A DNA stretch of 64,000 nucleotides. It comes from Alcaligenaceae bacterium SAGV5 (lineage in GTDB: Bacteria; Pseudomonadota; Gammaproteobacteria; Burkholderiales; Burkholderiaceae_B). Position numbers and translations under genes: made by a program. Of the stretch, positions 50,467-58,105 are shown in pieces (positions within the stretch are counted from its first letter, which is position 1; the number at the start of each line of letters is the position of its first letter). The stretch is from the NCBI GenBank assembly GCA_009360345.1, contig SPDP01000006.1:62001-126000 (forward strand), written 5' to 3'. The notes under the pieces are model-generated. The model saw only the letters and a list, made by a program, of their open reading frames with translations. It did not search any database and was not told where the DNA came from.

Positions 50467-51230
50467 GAGTGATCGATTTCCTGTAGCGTGGTGCGATGGA
50501 CCTGGTCCAGGTGGCGCTGCATGGCGGTCACGGCGGTTTCCGGATCGCCGCTCTTGAGCGCGGCGACGATGGCCCGGTGGTCGGTCACGCTGTGCGCGAT
50601 GGCGCCCGGCCGCTGCAAGGCGCGGCGCCGGTGCTCCAGCGCGTAGCCGTAGAAATCGAACACCACGTCGGCCAGCAGGCCGTTGCCACAGGCGCGGTAC
50701 AGCACTTCGTGGAATTCCTGGTCCGAGATCTGGAAGCGGACGGGGTCGTCCATCATGGTTTCCTGGTCGGCCACCAGGCGGTCCAGCCGGTTCAACTGCG
50801 CGGGCGTGATGCGGCGGGTCGCCAGCCGGATCACCTGGATCTCCACGGCGGCGCGCGCCTCGGCCACTTCCTCCAGCGACCGGTCGCCCAGGTCGCGCAG
50901 CGTGCTGACCGAGTCTTGCACCGCCACCGTGCCCGGCCCCAGCACGCGGGTGCGCGCCCCCTGGCTGACCTCCAGCATGCGCCATGCCTGGAGCATGCCG
51001 ATGGCGGCCCGGACCGTCTCGCGGGACACACCCAGCGTGGTCGCCAGCTCGCGTTCGGACGGCAGTTCGTCGCCCGGCCGCAGCAGGCCCGAATGGATCA
51101 TGTAGGCCAGCTTGTCGCTGATCTGGTCGCGGATGGTCCGGCGCGTGATGTTGGGGGTATCGCCGGGGATACGGGAAATAAGCTGCATGCGGGTGATCCC
51201 TGTCACTTTGGCCACTGGTTCGGTAAGCAT
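50463..51230 (-). CDS. FadR-subfamily GntR regulator of the sugar-acid operon
   Basis: 255-residue GntR regulator: DNA-binding DKLAYMIHSGLLRPGDELPSERELATTLGVSRETVRAAIGMLQ, then an FCD ligand domain with FHEVLYRACGNGLLADVV and VTDHRAIVAALKSGD. It is third in the operon after a Bug receptor and sulfatase. It likely binds the TGGT/ACCA-type inverted repeat over the operon promoter (53979-54009) and responds to a sugar-acid intermediate. An alternative ATG fifteen residues in exists. Confidence 0.92.
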   Translation of the reverse strand: MLTEPVAKVTGITRMQLISRIPGDTPNITRRTIRDQISDKLAYMIHSGLLRPGDELPSERELATTLGVSRETVRAAIGMLQAWRMLEVSQGARTRVLGPGTVAVQDSVSTLRDLGDRSLEEVAEARAAVEIQVIRLATRRITPAQLNRLDRLVADQETMMDDPVRFQISDQEFHEVLYRACGNGLLADVVFDFYGYALEHRRRALQRPGAIAHSVTDHRAIVAALKSGDPETAVTAMQRHLDQVHRTTLQEIDHS

Positions 51231-51240
51231 ACCTGTCTCC

Positions 51241-52809
51241 TCAGGCCATTCGCGTGGGCAGCGGGCATTCGTCCGCGTGGCGGGCCATGGCGCGCACCAG
51301 GTCCAGCGTCAGTTCCGCCCGCACCGCGGCCCAGGCGGGATCGTCCCAGCGGTTTACGGATTCGTCCGGGTCGTCATGCAGATCGTAAAGCTCCCCCCAT
51401 TCCTCGAAGGCGTGGACCGACAGCCGCCAGCGTCCGGTGACCAGCGTGCGCACCTTGGGCAGGCCGCTGCCGGGCATGGGGCGGTGGCCTTCTTCCTCGA
51501 CCAGGACCGAGGCGCGCGGCGCGGCCGGTATCGAAGCCGGGGCGAGGTCCCGCCCCTGCGTGCCATGCGGCGCGGCCAGGCCCGCGCGCGCCAGGATGGT
51601 CGGACCGATGTCGATGGCGCTGGCGAGGTCGGCGCGCCGGGCGCCGCCGCCGGCCTGGGGGTCGGCCCAGATCAGCGGCATGCGGATCACGCTGCGGTAA
51701 TGGAGCGGACCCTTGAACAGCAGGCCGTGGTCGCCCATGAAGTCGCCGTGGTCGCTCAGGAACAGCACCACGGTGTCGCGCGCCAGGTCCAGGGCATCCA
51801 GCTTCGCGAGGATGGCGCCGACCATGTCGTCGATGCAGGTGATGGCGCCGTAGTTCAGCGCGATGGCCGCGCGGGCCTCGTCCTGCGTGACCGCGATGAC
51901 CCGGCTGCCGGCCGTGCGCCGGCGTCCGGCGGCGAGTTCCTCGTGCAGCGCGCGCTTGAGCGGCGTGTCCGCCGGCGTGGCCGGCCCGCAGGTCGCGGGC
52001 AGCACGATGTCCTCGGGACGGTACATGTCCCAGTAGCGGCCGGGCGGCGTGAACGGGTGGTGCGGGTCGGGGAAGGAGCAGGCCAGCAGGAAGGGCTGGC
52101 CGCCCCGTGCCGCATGATCTTCCAGCCAATCGATGGCGCGATCCCGGACGAAGGCGCTGGGATAAAGGTCCTCGGGCAGCGCGGTCCGCCAGGCCTGCGG
52201 CGCCATTGTCTCGCCGCCGGGCAAGGCGTGGTCGGGACCGCGCAGCGTATCGGCTTCGGGGCAGCGGTCCAGCAGCCAGCGGTCGTACGCGCCGCCGACT
52301 TCGTCGCCGTGTTCCAGGCACAGCTCGGCATGGTCGAAACCGTAGTAAGGCAGGCGCACCGCATGGTCCGGATCCCGCCAGCGCACCACTGACTCCTGTT
52401 CGTAGGCCGGGCTGTCGCGGTCGTCTCGCCGCGCCTGCGGCCGGTCGGCGGCTGCGCCCTGGCGCCAGGACGGCTGGACGTCCGTCATGTTCTGCAGATG
52501 GCTCTTGCCGATCAGCGCCGTGCGCCAGCCCGCCTCGCGCAGCGCGTCGGCGAAGGTGCGGCTGTCCAGCGGCAGCGGCACGCCGTTCATGCGCGCCCCG
52601 GCCGCGCCGGGCATGCGCCCGGTCATGATGGCGGAACGGTTGGGCATGCAGGCCGGCGAAGCCACGTAGCACTGCTCGAACACCGTGCCGCGCGCGGCGA
52701 TGCCGTCGATGTGCGGCGTGCGCACCTGCGTGTTGCCGTAGCAGCCGAGGTGGTCCGCGCGCTGCTGGTCGGTCACGAAGATCAGGAAGTTGGGGCGCGT
52801 GTCAGACAT
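51241..52809 (-). CDS. Sulfatase (formylglycine type) 2
   Basis: 522-residue type I sulfatase, distinct in sequence from the other sulfatase of this operon. The formylglycine motif is CMPNRSAIMTG with Cys54. Metal-binding strings are FVTDQQRADHLGCYG and FLSDHGDFMGDHGLLFKG. Also lacks a signal peptide, so it is cytoplasmic. ATG 52809 begins the conserved fold; sequence before it in frame is not conserved. The two sulfatases could act on different positions of one sulfated ligand or on two related ligands. Confidence 0.9.
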   Translation of the reverse strand: MSDTRPNFLIFVTDQQRADHLGCYGNTQVRTPHIDGIAARGTVFEQCYVASPACMPNRSAIMTGRMPGAAGARMNGVPLPLDSRTFADALREAGWRTALIGKSHLQNMTDVQPSWRQGAAADRPQARRDDRDSPAYEQESVVRWRDPDHAVRLPYYGFDHAELCLEHGDEVGGAYDRWLLDRCPEADTLRGPDHALPGGETMAPQAWRTALPEDLYPSAFVRDRAIDWLEDHAARGGQPFLLACSFPDPHHPFTPPGRYWDMYRPEDIVLPATCGPATPADTPLKRALHEELAAGRRRTAGSRVIAVTQDEARAAIALNYGAITCIDDMVGAILAKLDALDLARDTVVLFLSDHGDFMGDHGLLFKGPLHYRSVIRMPLIWADPQAGGGARRADLASAIDIGPTILARAGLAAPHGTQGRDLAPASIPAAPRASVLVEEEGHRPMPGSGLPKVRTLVTGRWRLSVHAFEEWGELYDLHDDPDESVNRWDDPAWAAVRAELTLDLVRAMARHADECPLPTRMA

Positions 52810-52846
52810 CTTGGTGGTCCGTGGCGCCCCGCACGGGCCGCGATGC

Positions 52847-52951
52847 ATGAAAGTGCGCCGCGCGATCCAGGAAACCGCGGATCCGGCTCCGCCGGTCCGC
52901 CGGTTTCGCCCCCTGGGGGGCGCGCGTCAGCGCGTAGGGGGGGACTTTCAT
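52847..52951. repeat. Long inverted repeat between Bug receptor and sulfatase genes
   Basis: ATGAAAGT (52847-52854) and ACTTTCAT (52944-52951) are perfect 8-bp arms. The space between them is very GC-rich and holds smaller self-complementary pieces (GCCCCC/GGGGGC, CGCG-TCAG-CGCG). It fills the only sizeable gap inside the sugar-acid operon. It resembles dispersed intergenic repeats of Bordetella and Achromobacter as I remember them. It may fold in the transcript and lower expression of distal genes. Confidence 0.4.
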
Positions 52952-52952
52952 C

Positions 52953-53945
52953 TCAATTGGCTTCGAGCTTGATGGTGTCGGCCAACTGGCGGTAGCGGCG
53001 GATGTCCTCTTCCGTCATCGCCGCCAGCGTGGCCGCAGAACCGGCCTCGGCCACCATGCCCTGCGCGGCGATGCGGTCCTTCACCGACGGATCGGCCAGC
53101 ACGCGGCGCAATTCCCGGTTCAGGCGCTCGACCACGGCCGCGGGCAGGCCGGCCGGGCCGTACAGCCCGAACCACGTGCGCGTCGCGAAACCCGGGATGG
53201 TCTCGGCCACCGTGGGCGTGCCGGGCAGCATCTTCGAGCGCGCGGCCTGCGGCACCGCCACGGCCACCAGCTTGCCGCCCTGGATATGCGGCAGGGCGGG
53301 CGAAAGCCCGACCAGCATGACGTCGATCTGGCCGCCGAGCAGATCCTGCATCGCGGCCGGACCGCCCTTGTAGGGCACGTGCGAGAGCGGGATGCTGGCG
53401 GCCTGCATCAGTTGCTCCATGAACAGGTGGTTGGGTGAACCCACGCCGGCCGACCCATACGTGGCCTTGCCCTGCTTGCCGCGCGCGTAGGCCACGAATT
53501 CGGCGAAGGTCTTGATCTTCAGGGCGGGGTTGGCCGCCAGCACGAACTCGTTGAAGCCCAGCAGCGAAACCGGCGTGAAGTCCTGCAAGGGACGGTAGGG
53601 AAGCTGCTTGTAGACGATGGTGTTGATCGCCATGTTGCCGTCATGCGCGATCGCCAGCGTGTAGCCGTTCGGCTCCGCCTTGGCCAGCGTCTCCATGGCG
53701 ATCAGGCCGCCCGCGCCAGGCTTGTTCTCGACCACGACCTTTTGCCCCAGTCCGCTGGACAGGGGCTCGGCCAGGATGCGCGCGAAGGCGTCGGGCGCGC
53801 TGCCGGGCACCGACGGCACCAGCACCTTGATGGGCTGGCGAGGATAGTCCTGGGCGGCGGCGGCGCCGGCCGCGCCCAGCAGCAGGCCGGCGGTCAGCGC
53901 GGCCAGCGACCGGCGGCGCGGGATAGGGGAGAGGCGGGGGCTCAT
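52953..53945 (-). CDS. Bug family tripartite tricarboxylate receptor 2
   Basis: 330-residue Bug receptor. Signal peptide: MSPRLSPIPRRRSLAALTAG continuing to a cut after AAAAQ. Family signature: PIKVLVPSVPGSAPDAFARILAEPLS, ENKPGAGGLIAMETLAKA, HVPYKGGP. ATG 53945 starts the signal; the frame upstream is promoter sequence. It is the first gene of the large operon, directly behind the operator. With the second receptor downstream, the operon has two Bug proteins and no TctA/TctB, so it must borrow a membrane component encoded elsewhere. Confidence 0.93.
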   Translation of the reverse strand: MSPRLSPIPRRRSLAALTAGLLLGAAGAAAAQDYPRQPIKVLVPSVPGSAPDAFARILAEPLSSGLGQKVVVENKPGAGGLIAMETLAKAEPNGYTLAIAHDGNMAINTIVYKQLPYRPLQDFTPVSLLGFNEFVLAANPALKIKTFAEFVAYARGKQGKATYGSAGVGSPNHLFMEQLMQAASIPLSHVPYKGGPAAMQDLLGGQIDVMLVGLSPALPHIQGGKLVAVAVPQAARSKMLPGTPTVAETIPGFATRTWFGLYGPAGLPAAVVERLNRELRRVLADPSVKDRIAAQGMVAEAGSAATLAAMTEEDIRRYRQLADTIKLEAN

Positions 53946-53978
53946 GGGAGGGGTGGTCCTTGCGGGTGAGTGTCGGTG

Positions 53979-54009
53979 ACTGGTCTGCTGGTACGGATAG
54001 TAGACCAGT
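53979..54009 (-). promoter_or_regulatory. GntR-type operator over the sugar-acid operon promoter
   Basis: Perfect arms ACTGGTCT (53979-53986) and AGACCAGT (54002-54009) around 15 bp. A -10-like TACTAT on the minus strand (53997-54002) falls inside it, 50 bp before the first gene. TGGT/ACCA half-sites are typical of FadR-family GntR regulators, one of which is encoded in the operon. Confidence 0.6.
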
Positions 54010-54220
54010 TGAAACGCGCTCACTATCTAGGGTTAACCCGGAATCAACCGAGCCGGCCTGACGCCGCCGGGCACCAACATGGGCCAACGGCAGCCCCTCG
54101 CTGGTGCGGCGCCCGCTTCCGTTGCGGCGGCACGTGCCGCCTCGCCGCCCGCCTGTTTTTCCCCTGCAAGCCCGGAGTTGCCGGGGATGGCTGGTCATTC
54201 CCGATCGCCGGTTTCCAGGT

Positions 54221-54264
54221 TGGCATGTGAATTGCATAACCGTGGCATCAAGGTGGTATGCCAC
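54221..54264 (+). promoter_or_regulatory. TGGCAT repeats: candidate GntR operator of the ene-reductase/ABC operon
   Basis: TGGCAT at 54221 and 54243 (22 bp apart), then an inverted copy ATGCCAC at 54258. GTGGCAT-N9-ATGCCAC (54242-54264) is a perfect inverted repeat 58 bp before the binding-protein start. Further GTGGT/ACCAC halves overlap. The GntR regulator encoded second in this operon is the likely ligand-responsive binder. The rest of the 377-bp divergent gap (53946-54322) shows a GGGTTAACCC palindrome at 54030-54039 and no gene. Confidence 0.5.
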
Positions 54265-54322
54265 ATGTATGCACCACATCCGCATGCCGCCTTTCCTGTC
54301 ATCCAAGCCAGAAAGGATTCCG

Positions 54323-55339
54323 ATGAAACTGTTTTCAGGTTTGAAGCTTCTCGCCGTGGGCGCTTTGTTCGCGGTGGGTTCGGCGCAAGCGGCCGAGCCG
54401 ACCCGCATCAAGTTCGCCTTCAACTTCGCGCTCGATGGGAGTGCCGGCCCCTATCTGCTGGCGCTAGAGCGCGGCTATTTCAAAGAGCAAGGCCTCGATG
54501 TCACCATCGATCCTTCGTCGGGATCGGGCGATGCGGTGACGCGCGTGGCGTCGGGGACCTATCAGATGGCCTCGGCCGATTTCTCCACGCTCGTCGAGTT
54601 CGCCAGCCGCCAACCCGCGGTAACGCCCAAGGTCGTTTTCGTGATGTACGAGCGCGCGCCGCAGGCGATCATCAGCCTGTCGAGCGCCGGCATCAAGAAG
54701 CCGGCCGACCTGGCAGGAAAGACCGTGGGCGGCGGCAATGCCGACGGGCCGGCGCGCCTGTTCCCGGCGCTGATGCGCATCGCCGACATCGATCCCTCCA
54801 AGATCACCTACAAGCAGATCTCGCCGCAGTTGCGCGATTCCATGCTGTTGACCGGGCAGGTCGACGCGGTGATCGGCAATGACTACACGTCCTGGTTCAA
54901 CCTGAAGGGACGCGGCGCCAAGCGCGAGAACGTCGACATCCTGGAATACGCGGATTTCGGCCTGGATGTCTACAGCAACTCCATCATCGCCAGCCAGGCG
55001 TTGTTGCGTGACAAGCCGGAGGCGGTCCGCAAGTTCATCGTCGCCGCGCTGAAAGGATGGCGGGATGCCATTGCCGACCCGGCGGCAGCGACGAAGGCCG
55101 TGGCCGCTCGCAACAAGCTGATCGATCCCGGCCTCGAAACCGAGCGTTTGCAGTTCCTGATCGACCACAAGGTCAAGACGCCGAATGTCCAGAAGTACGG
55201 GATCGGCTATGTCGATGCCGACCGGATGAAGAAAAACATCGCGACCATCACCGAGAGCTTCGACCTGCCGGCCGCGCCGCCGGTGTCGCTGGTGTACGAC
55301 CCGCAGTTCGCGCCGGGCGGCAAGTCGGCCGTGCAGTAA
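54323..55339 (+). CDS. NMT1/SsuA-like ABC substrate-binding protein
   Basis: 338-residue secreted receptor. Sec signal: MKLFSGLKLLAVGALFAVGSAQA. The mature domain is of the NMT1/taurine type: FALDGSAGPYLLALERGYFKEQGLDVTI, then GSGDAVTRVASGTYQMASADFSTLVEF. ATG 54323 is preceded by AAAGGA and starts the signal peptide. It opens an operon with a GntR regulator, an Old Yellow Enzyme and the cognate ATPase and permease. The ligand may be an unsaturated carbonyl compound reduced by the OYE; that link is inference. Confidence 0.92.
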   Translation: MKLFSGLKLLAVGALFAVGSAQAAEPTRIKFAFNFALDGSAGPYLLALERGYFKEQGLDVTIDPSSGSGDAVTRVASGTYQMASADFSTLVEFASRQPAVTPKVVFVMYERAPQAIISLSSAGIKKPADLAGKTVGGGNADGPARLFPALMRIADIDPSKITYKQISPQLRDSMLLTGQVDAVIGNDYTSWFNLKGRGAKRENVDILEYADFGLDVYSNSIIASQALLRDKPEAVRKFIVAALKGWRDAIADPAAATKAVAARNKLIDPGLETERLQFLIDHKVKTPNVQKYGIGYVDADRMKKNIATITESFDLPAAPPVSLVYDPQFAPGGKSAVQ

Positions 55340-55355
55340 CGCGGAGCATCGCTTC

Positions 55356-56063
55356 ATGGCAATCATTTCATCCGGCGCCGGCGTGCGCCCCATGGAGGAA
55401 GACGGCGCGGACGGGACCGAACCGCTGTTGGACGGCGGCAAAGGCCTGGTCGACCGGCTGCATGCGCAGTTGCACGAGATGCTGCTGACTCATGAGATCC
55501 CGTTGGGGGTGCCGATCTCGGAACGGCAACTGTCGATACGGCTGGGGGTTTCGCGTACCCCTTTGCGCGAGACCCTGCGGAGGCTCGAAGGCGAGGGCTT
55601 CATCCAGCGCAACAACGGCGTGCTGGAAGTGCGCCGCATCACGCTGGAGGAGTTTCTCGAACTGCTCAAGATCCGGCGCCTGCTGGAGGTCGAGGCGGCC
55701 GGCGACGCCGCGGGCCAGATCGATCCCCACACGCTTGCCGACCTCCGTGCGGCCCTGGCGCTGTTGCTGTCGGAAGAAGTCCGGGACAACCGGCGGCGCG
55801 TCGCGCTGGATCTCGAACTGCACCGCGCCATCTGCGATGCCTGCGGCAGCCGCTCCATGGCCGAACTGATCGAGCAATTGCGCCGCAAGTCCATGCTGTT
55901 CGCCACGCCGCCGGTTCCCAGCGATTTCCGCCAAACCGTGGCCGAGCATCTCCGTTTGCTCGATGCCGTGGCCATGGGCGACAAGACACGCGCGCGAGCA
56001 GCCATGGCCGAGCATCTCGACCACGTTCTCGACAACATTCTTTCCCGCCTGATGAAGCGTTAG
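55356..56063 (+). CDS. FadR-subfamily GntR regulator
   Basis: 235-residue regulator: winged helix LVDRLHAQLHEMLLTHEIPLGVPISERQLSIRLGVSRTPLRETLRRLEGEGF and an FCD ligand domain (DLELHRAICDACGSRSMAELIEQLR). It sits 16 bp after the binding-protein gene, and 22 bp before the Old Yellow Enzyme gene. Autoregulation through the TGGCAT inverted repeats upstream of the operon is likely. The ribosome site is weak (GCGGAG). Confidence 0.9.
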   Translation: MAIISSGAGVRPMEEDGADGTEPLLDGGKGLVDRLHAQLHEMLLTHEIPLGVPISERQLSIRLGVSRTPLRETLRRLEGEGFIQRNNGVLEVRRITLEEFLELLKIRRLLEVEAAGDAAGQIDPHTLADLRAALALLLSEEVRDNRRRVALDLELHRAICDACGSRSMAELIEQLRRKSMLFATPPVPSDFRQTVAEHLRLLDAVAMGDKTRARAAMAEHLDHVLDNILSRLMKR

Positions 56064-56085
56064 GCATTACAGGATTTCCACCACC

Positions 56086-57285
56086 ATGACTGAAAAAAAC
56101 CTTTCTCGTGACCAAGGTCCGGACGCGGACGCTCCGATGTTGTTCCAGCCTTTGGCGTTGCGGGGCGTGACGGCGCGCAACCGCATCGTCGTGTCGCCGA
56201 TGTCGCAGTACAGGTCGGTCGACGGCTGCCCCACCGACTGGCACCTAGTGCATCTGGGCAAGTTCGCGCTGGGCGGGGCCGGCATCGTTTTCTGCGAAGA
56301 AACCTCGGTCTCGCAGCGCTCGCGCAAGACCTACGACTGCCCGGGCATCTACACCGATGCGCAGGCCAAGGCCTGGCGCCGCATCACCGATTTCCTGCGC
56401 GAGCAGGGCACGGTCAGCGCCATCCAACTGGGCCATGCGGGCCGCAAGGTGGCGACGCGGGCGCCGTGGGAAGGTTTCTCGCCGCTGGGCGAGGCGGACG
56501 CCGCCCAGGGCCGCCCGCCCTGGGCGGGCCTGGCGCCCAGCCCCATTCCGTTCAAGGAAGGGGCGATGGCGCCCAAGGAAATGGATCGCGACGACATCCG
56601 CGCGGTGATCCAGGCGCACGTCGATGCGGCCAAGCGTTCGCTGGACGCGGGCTTCGACATCTGCGAGATCCACGGCGCCCACGGCTACATCGTCCAGCAG
56701 TTCCTGTCGCCGATCACCAACCATCGCACCGACGGCTACGGCGGCGACATCGAAGGCCGCATGCGCTTTGGCCTGGAACTGATCGAGGCGGTCCGGGCGG
56801 CGTGGCCGGCCGACCGGCCGCTGTTCTTCCGGGGATCATGCGTCGATGGCCGCGGCGGTATCTGGAGCCTGGACGACACGGTCGTGCTGGCGGGCCGCCT
56901 GAAGGAGCGCGGCGTGGACATGTTCGACTGCTCGTCGGGCGGCATCGACGGTCCGTTGACGCTGCACGTGGTGCCGCGCGTGCCTGGCTACCATGTGCCG
57001 TTCGCGCGGCGTATCCGCGACGAGGTCGGCATGCCCACCATGGCGGTGGGCCTGATTCGCGAAGCGCAGCAGGCCGAGGGCTATCTCCAGGCGGGCGACT
57101 GCGACCTGGTGGCGCTGGCGCGCGAGATGATGTGGAACCCGAACTGGGCGGCGCACGCGGCGCGGGAACTGGGCCTGGCGCGGCCGCACGAACTGCTGCC
57201 ACGGAACTATGCGTGGTGGTTGCAGAAGCGCGAAGAAACCCTTGAACTTTCCAGGACGTCCGCCCATGAACAGCCTGTCTCCTGA
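56086..57285 (+). CDS. Old Yellow Enzyme family NADH:flavin oxidoreductase (YqjM-like)
   Basis: 399-residue FMN ene-reductase of the YqjM/XenA branch. Features are NRIVVSPMSQYRSVDGCPTDWHLVHLGKFALGGAGIVFCEETSV, AIQLGHAGRKV, the paired His motif CEIHGAHGYIVQQFLSP, and GGDIEGRMRF. These fix the FMN and substrate sites. It would reduce C=C bonds of enones, maleimides or nitro compounds with NAD(P)H. Cotranscription with an ABC importer suggests that the imported substrate is processed by it. The 3' end overlaps the ATPase gene by 20 bp. Confidence 0.92.
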   Translation: MTEKNLSRDQGPDADAPMLFQPLALRGVTARNRIVVSPMSQYRSVDGCPTDWHLVHLGKFALGGAGIVFCEETSVSQRSRKTYDCPGIYTDAQAKAWRRITDFLREQGTVSAIQLGHAGRKVATRAPWEGFSPLGEADAAQGRPPWAGLAPSPIPFKEGAMAPKEMDRDDIRAVIQAHVDAAKRSLDAGFDICEIHGAHGYIVQQFLSPITNHRTDGYGGDIEGRMRFGLELIEAVRAAWPADRPLFFRGSCVDGRGGIWSLDDTVVLAGRLKERGVDMFDCSSGGIDGPLTLHVVPRVPGYHVPFARRIRDEVGMPTMAVGLIREAQQAEGYLQAGDCDLVALAREMMWNPNWAAHAARELGLARPHELLPRNYAWWLQKREETLELSRTSAHEQPVS

Positions 57286-58105
57286 AGGCCGCCCCTTCGC
57301 GGAACTGTACGACGTCGCCATGCACTACGGCGGCCTCGACGGCACGCTTGCGCTCGAGAATCTGAACATGACCGTCAACCGCGGCGAGTTGGTCGCGGTG
57401 GTGGGGCCGTCGGGGTGCGGGAAATCGACGCTGATGCGGTTGATGAGCGGCTTGTGGCTGCCCACCGATGGTGGCGTGATCATCGATGGCAAAGAGGTGG
57501 ACCAACCGTTGTCGATCGTCGGCATGGCCTTCCAGAATCCTACGTTGCTGCCGTGGCGAACGATACTGGACAACGTCATGCTGCCCCTCGAGGTGGCGAC
57601 GGGGCATCGCGGCCGTCTGCGCGCCCACAAGGCCGAGTACGTGGCCAAGGCGCAGGACCTGCTTGAGCTGGTCGGGCTGGGAGGGTTCGGCGCAAAGCTG
57701 CCGCATCAGTTGTCGGGCGGCATGCAGCAGCGGGCGTCGCTATGCCGGGCGCTGATACACGAGCCGGCGCTGTTGATGCTGGACGAACCCTTCGCCGCGC
57801 TGGACATCTTCACGCGCGAGGATCTGTGGTCGGTCTTGCAGAGCGTCTGGATGGCCCGGCGTCCGACGGTGATGCTGGTGACGCACGACCTGCGCGAGGC
57901 TGTCTACCTGGCTGATCGCGTGGTGGTCATGTCGTCGCGTCCCGGACGGGTGATTGCCGAGCACATCGTGCCCTTTCCGCGTCCCCGCAGGCGCGAGGAT
58001 ACGTTCTCGCCTGAATTCAATGGCCTGGTCCATGAGTTGCGCGAAGCGATCGAAGTCGCTCGCGGCCAGCACGAAAATCCTGAAGGGGTCGAGCATGCAG
58101 CGTGA
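57266..58105 (+). CDS. ABC transporter ATP-binding protein
   Basis: 279-residue TauB/SsuB-class ATPase: Walker A GPSGCGKST, Q-loop GMAFQNPTLLPWR, signature LSGGMQQR, Walker B LLMLDEPFAALD, H-loop MLVTHDL. It starts inside the end of the OYE gene and overlaps the permease by 11 bp, so translation is coupled along the operon. It powers uptake of the ligand bound by the receptor encoded at 54323. Confidence 0.95.
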   Translation: MNSLSPEGRPFAELYDVAMHYGGLDGTLALENLNMTVNRGELVAVVGPSGCGKSTLMRLMSGLWLPTDGGVIIDGKEVDQPLSIVGMAFQNPTLLPWRTILDNVMLPLEVATGHRGRLRAHKAEYVAKAQDLLELVGLGGFGAKLPHQLSGGMQQRASLCRALIHEPALLMLDEPFAALDIFTREDLWSVLQSVWMARRPTVMLVTHDLREAVYLADRVVVMSSRPGRVIAEHIVPFPRPRRREDTFSPEFNGLVHELREAIEVARGQHENPEGVEHAA

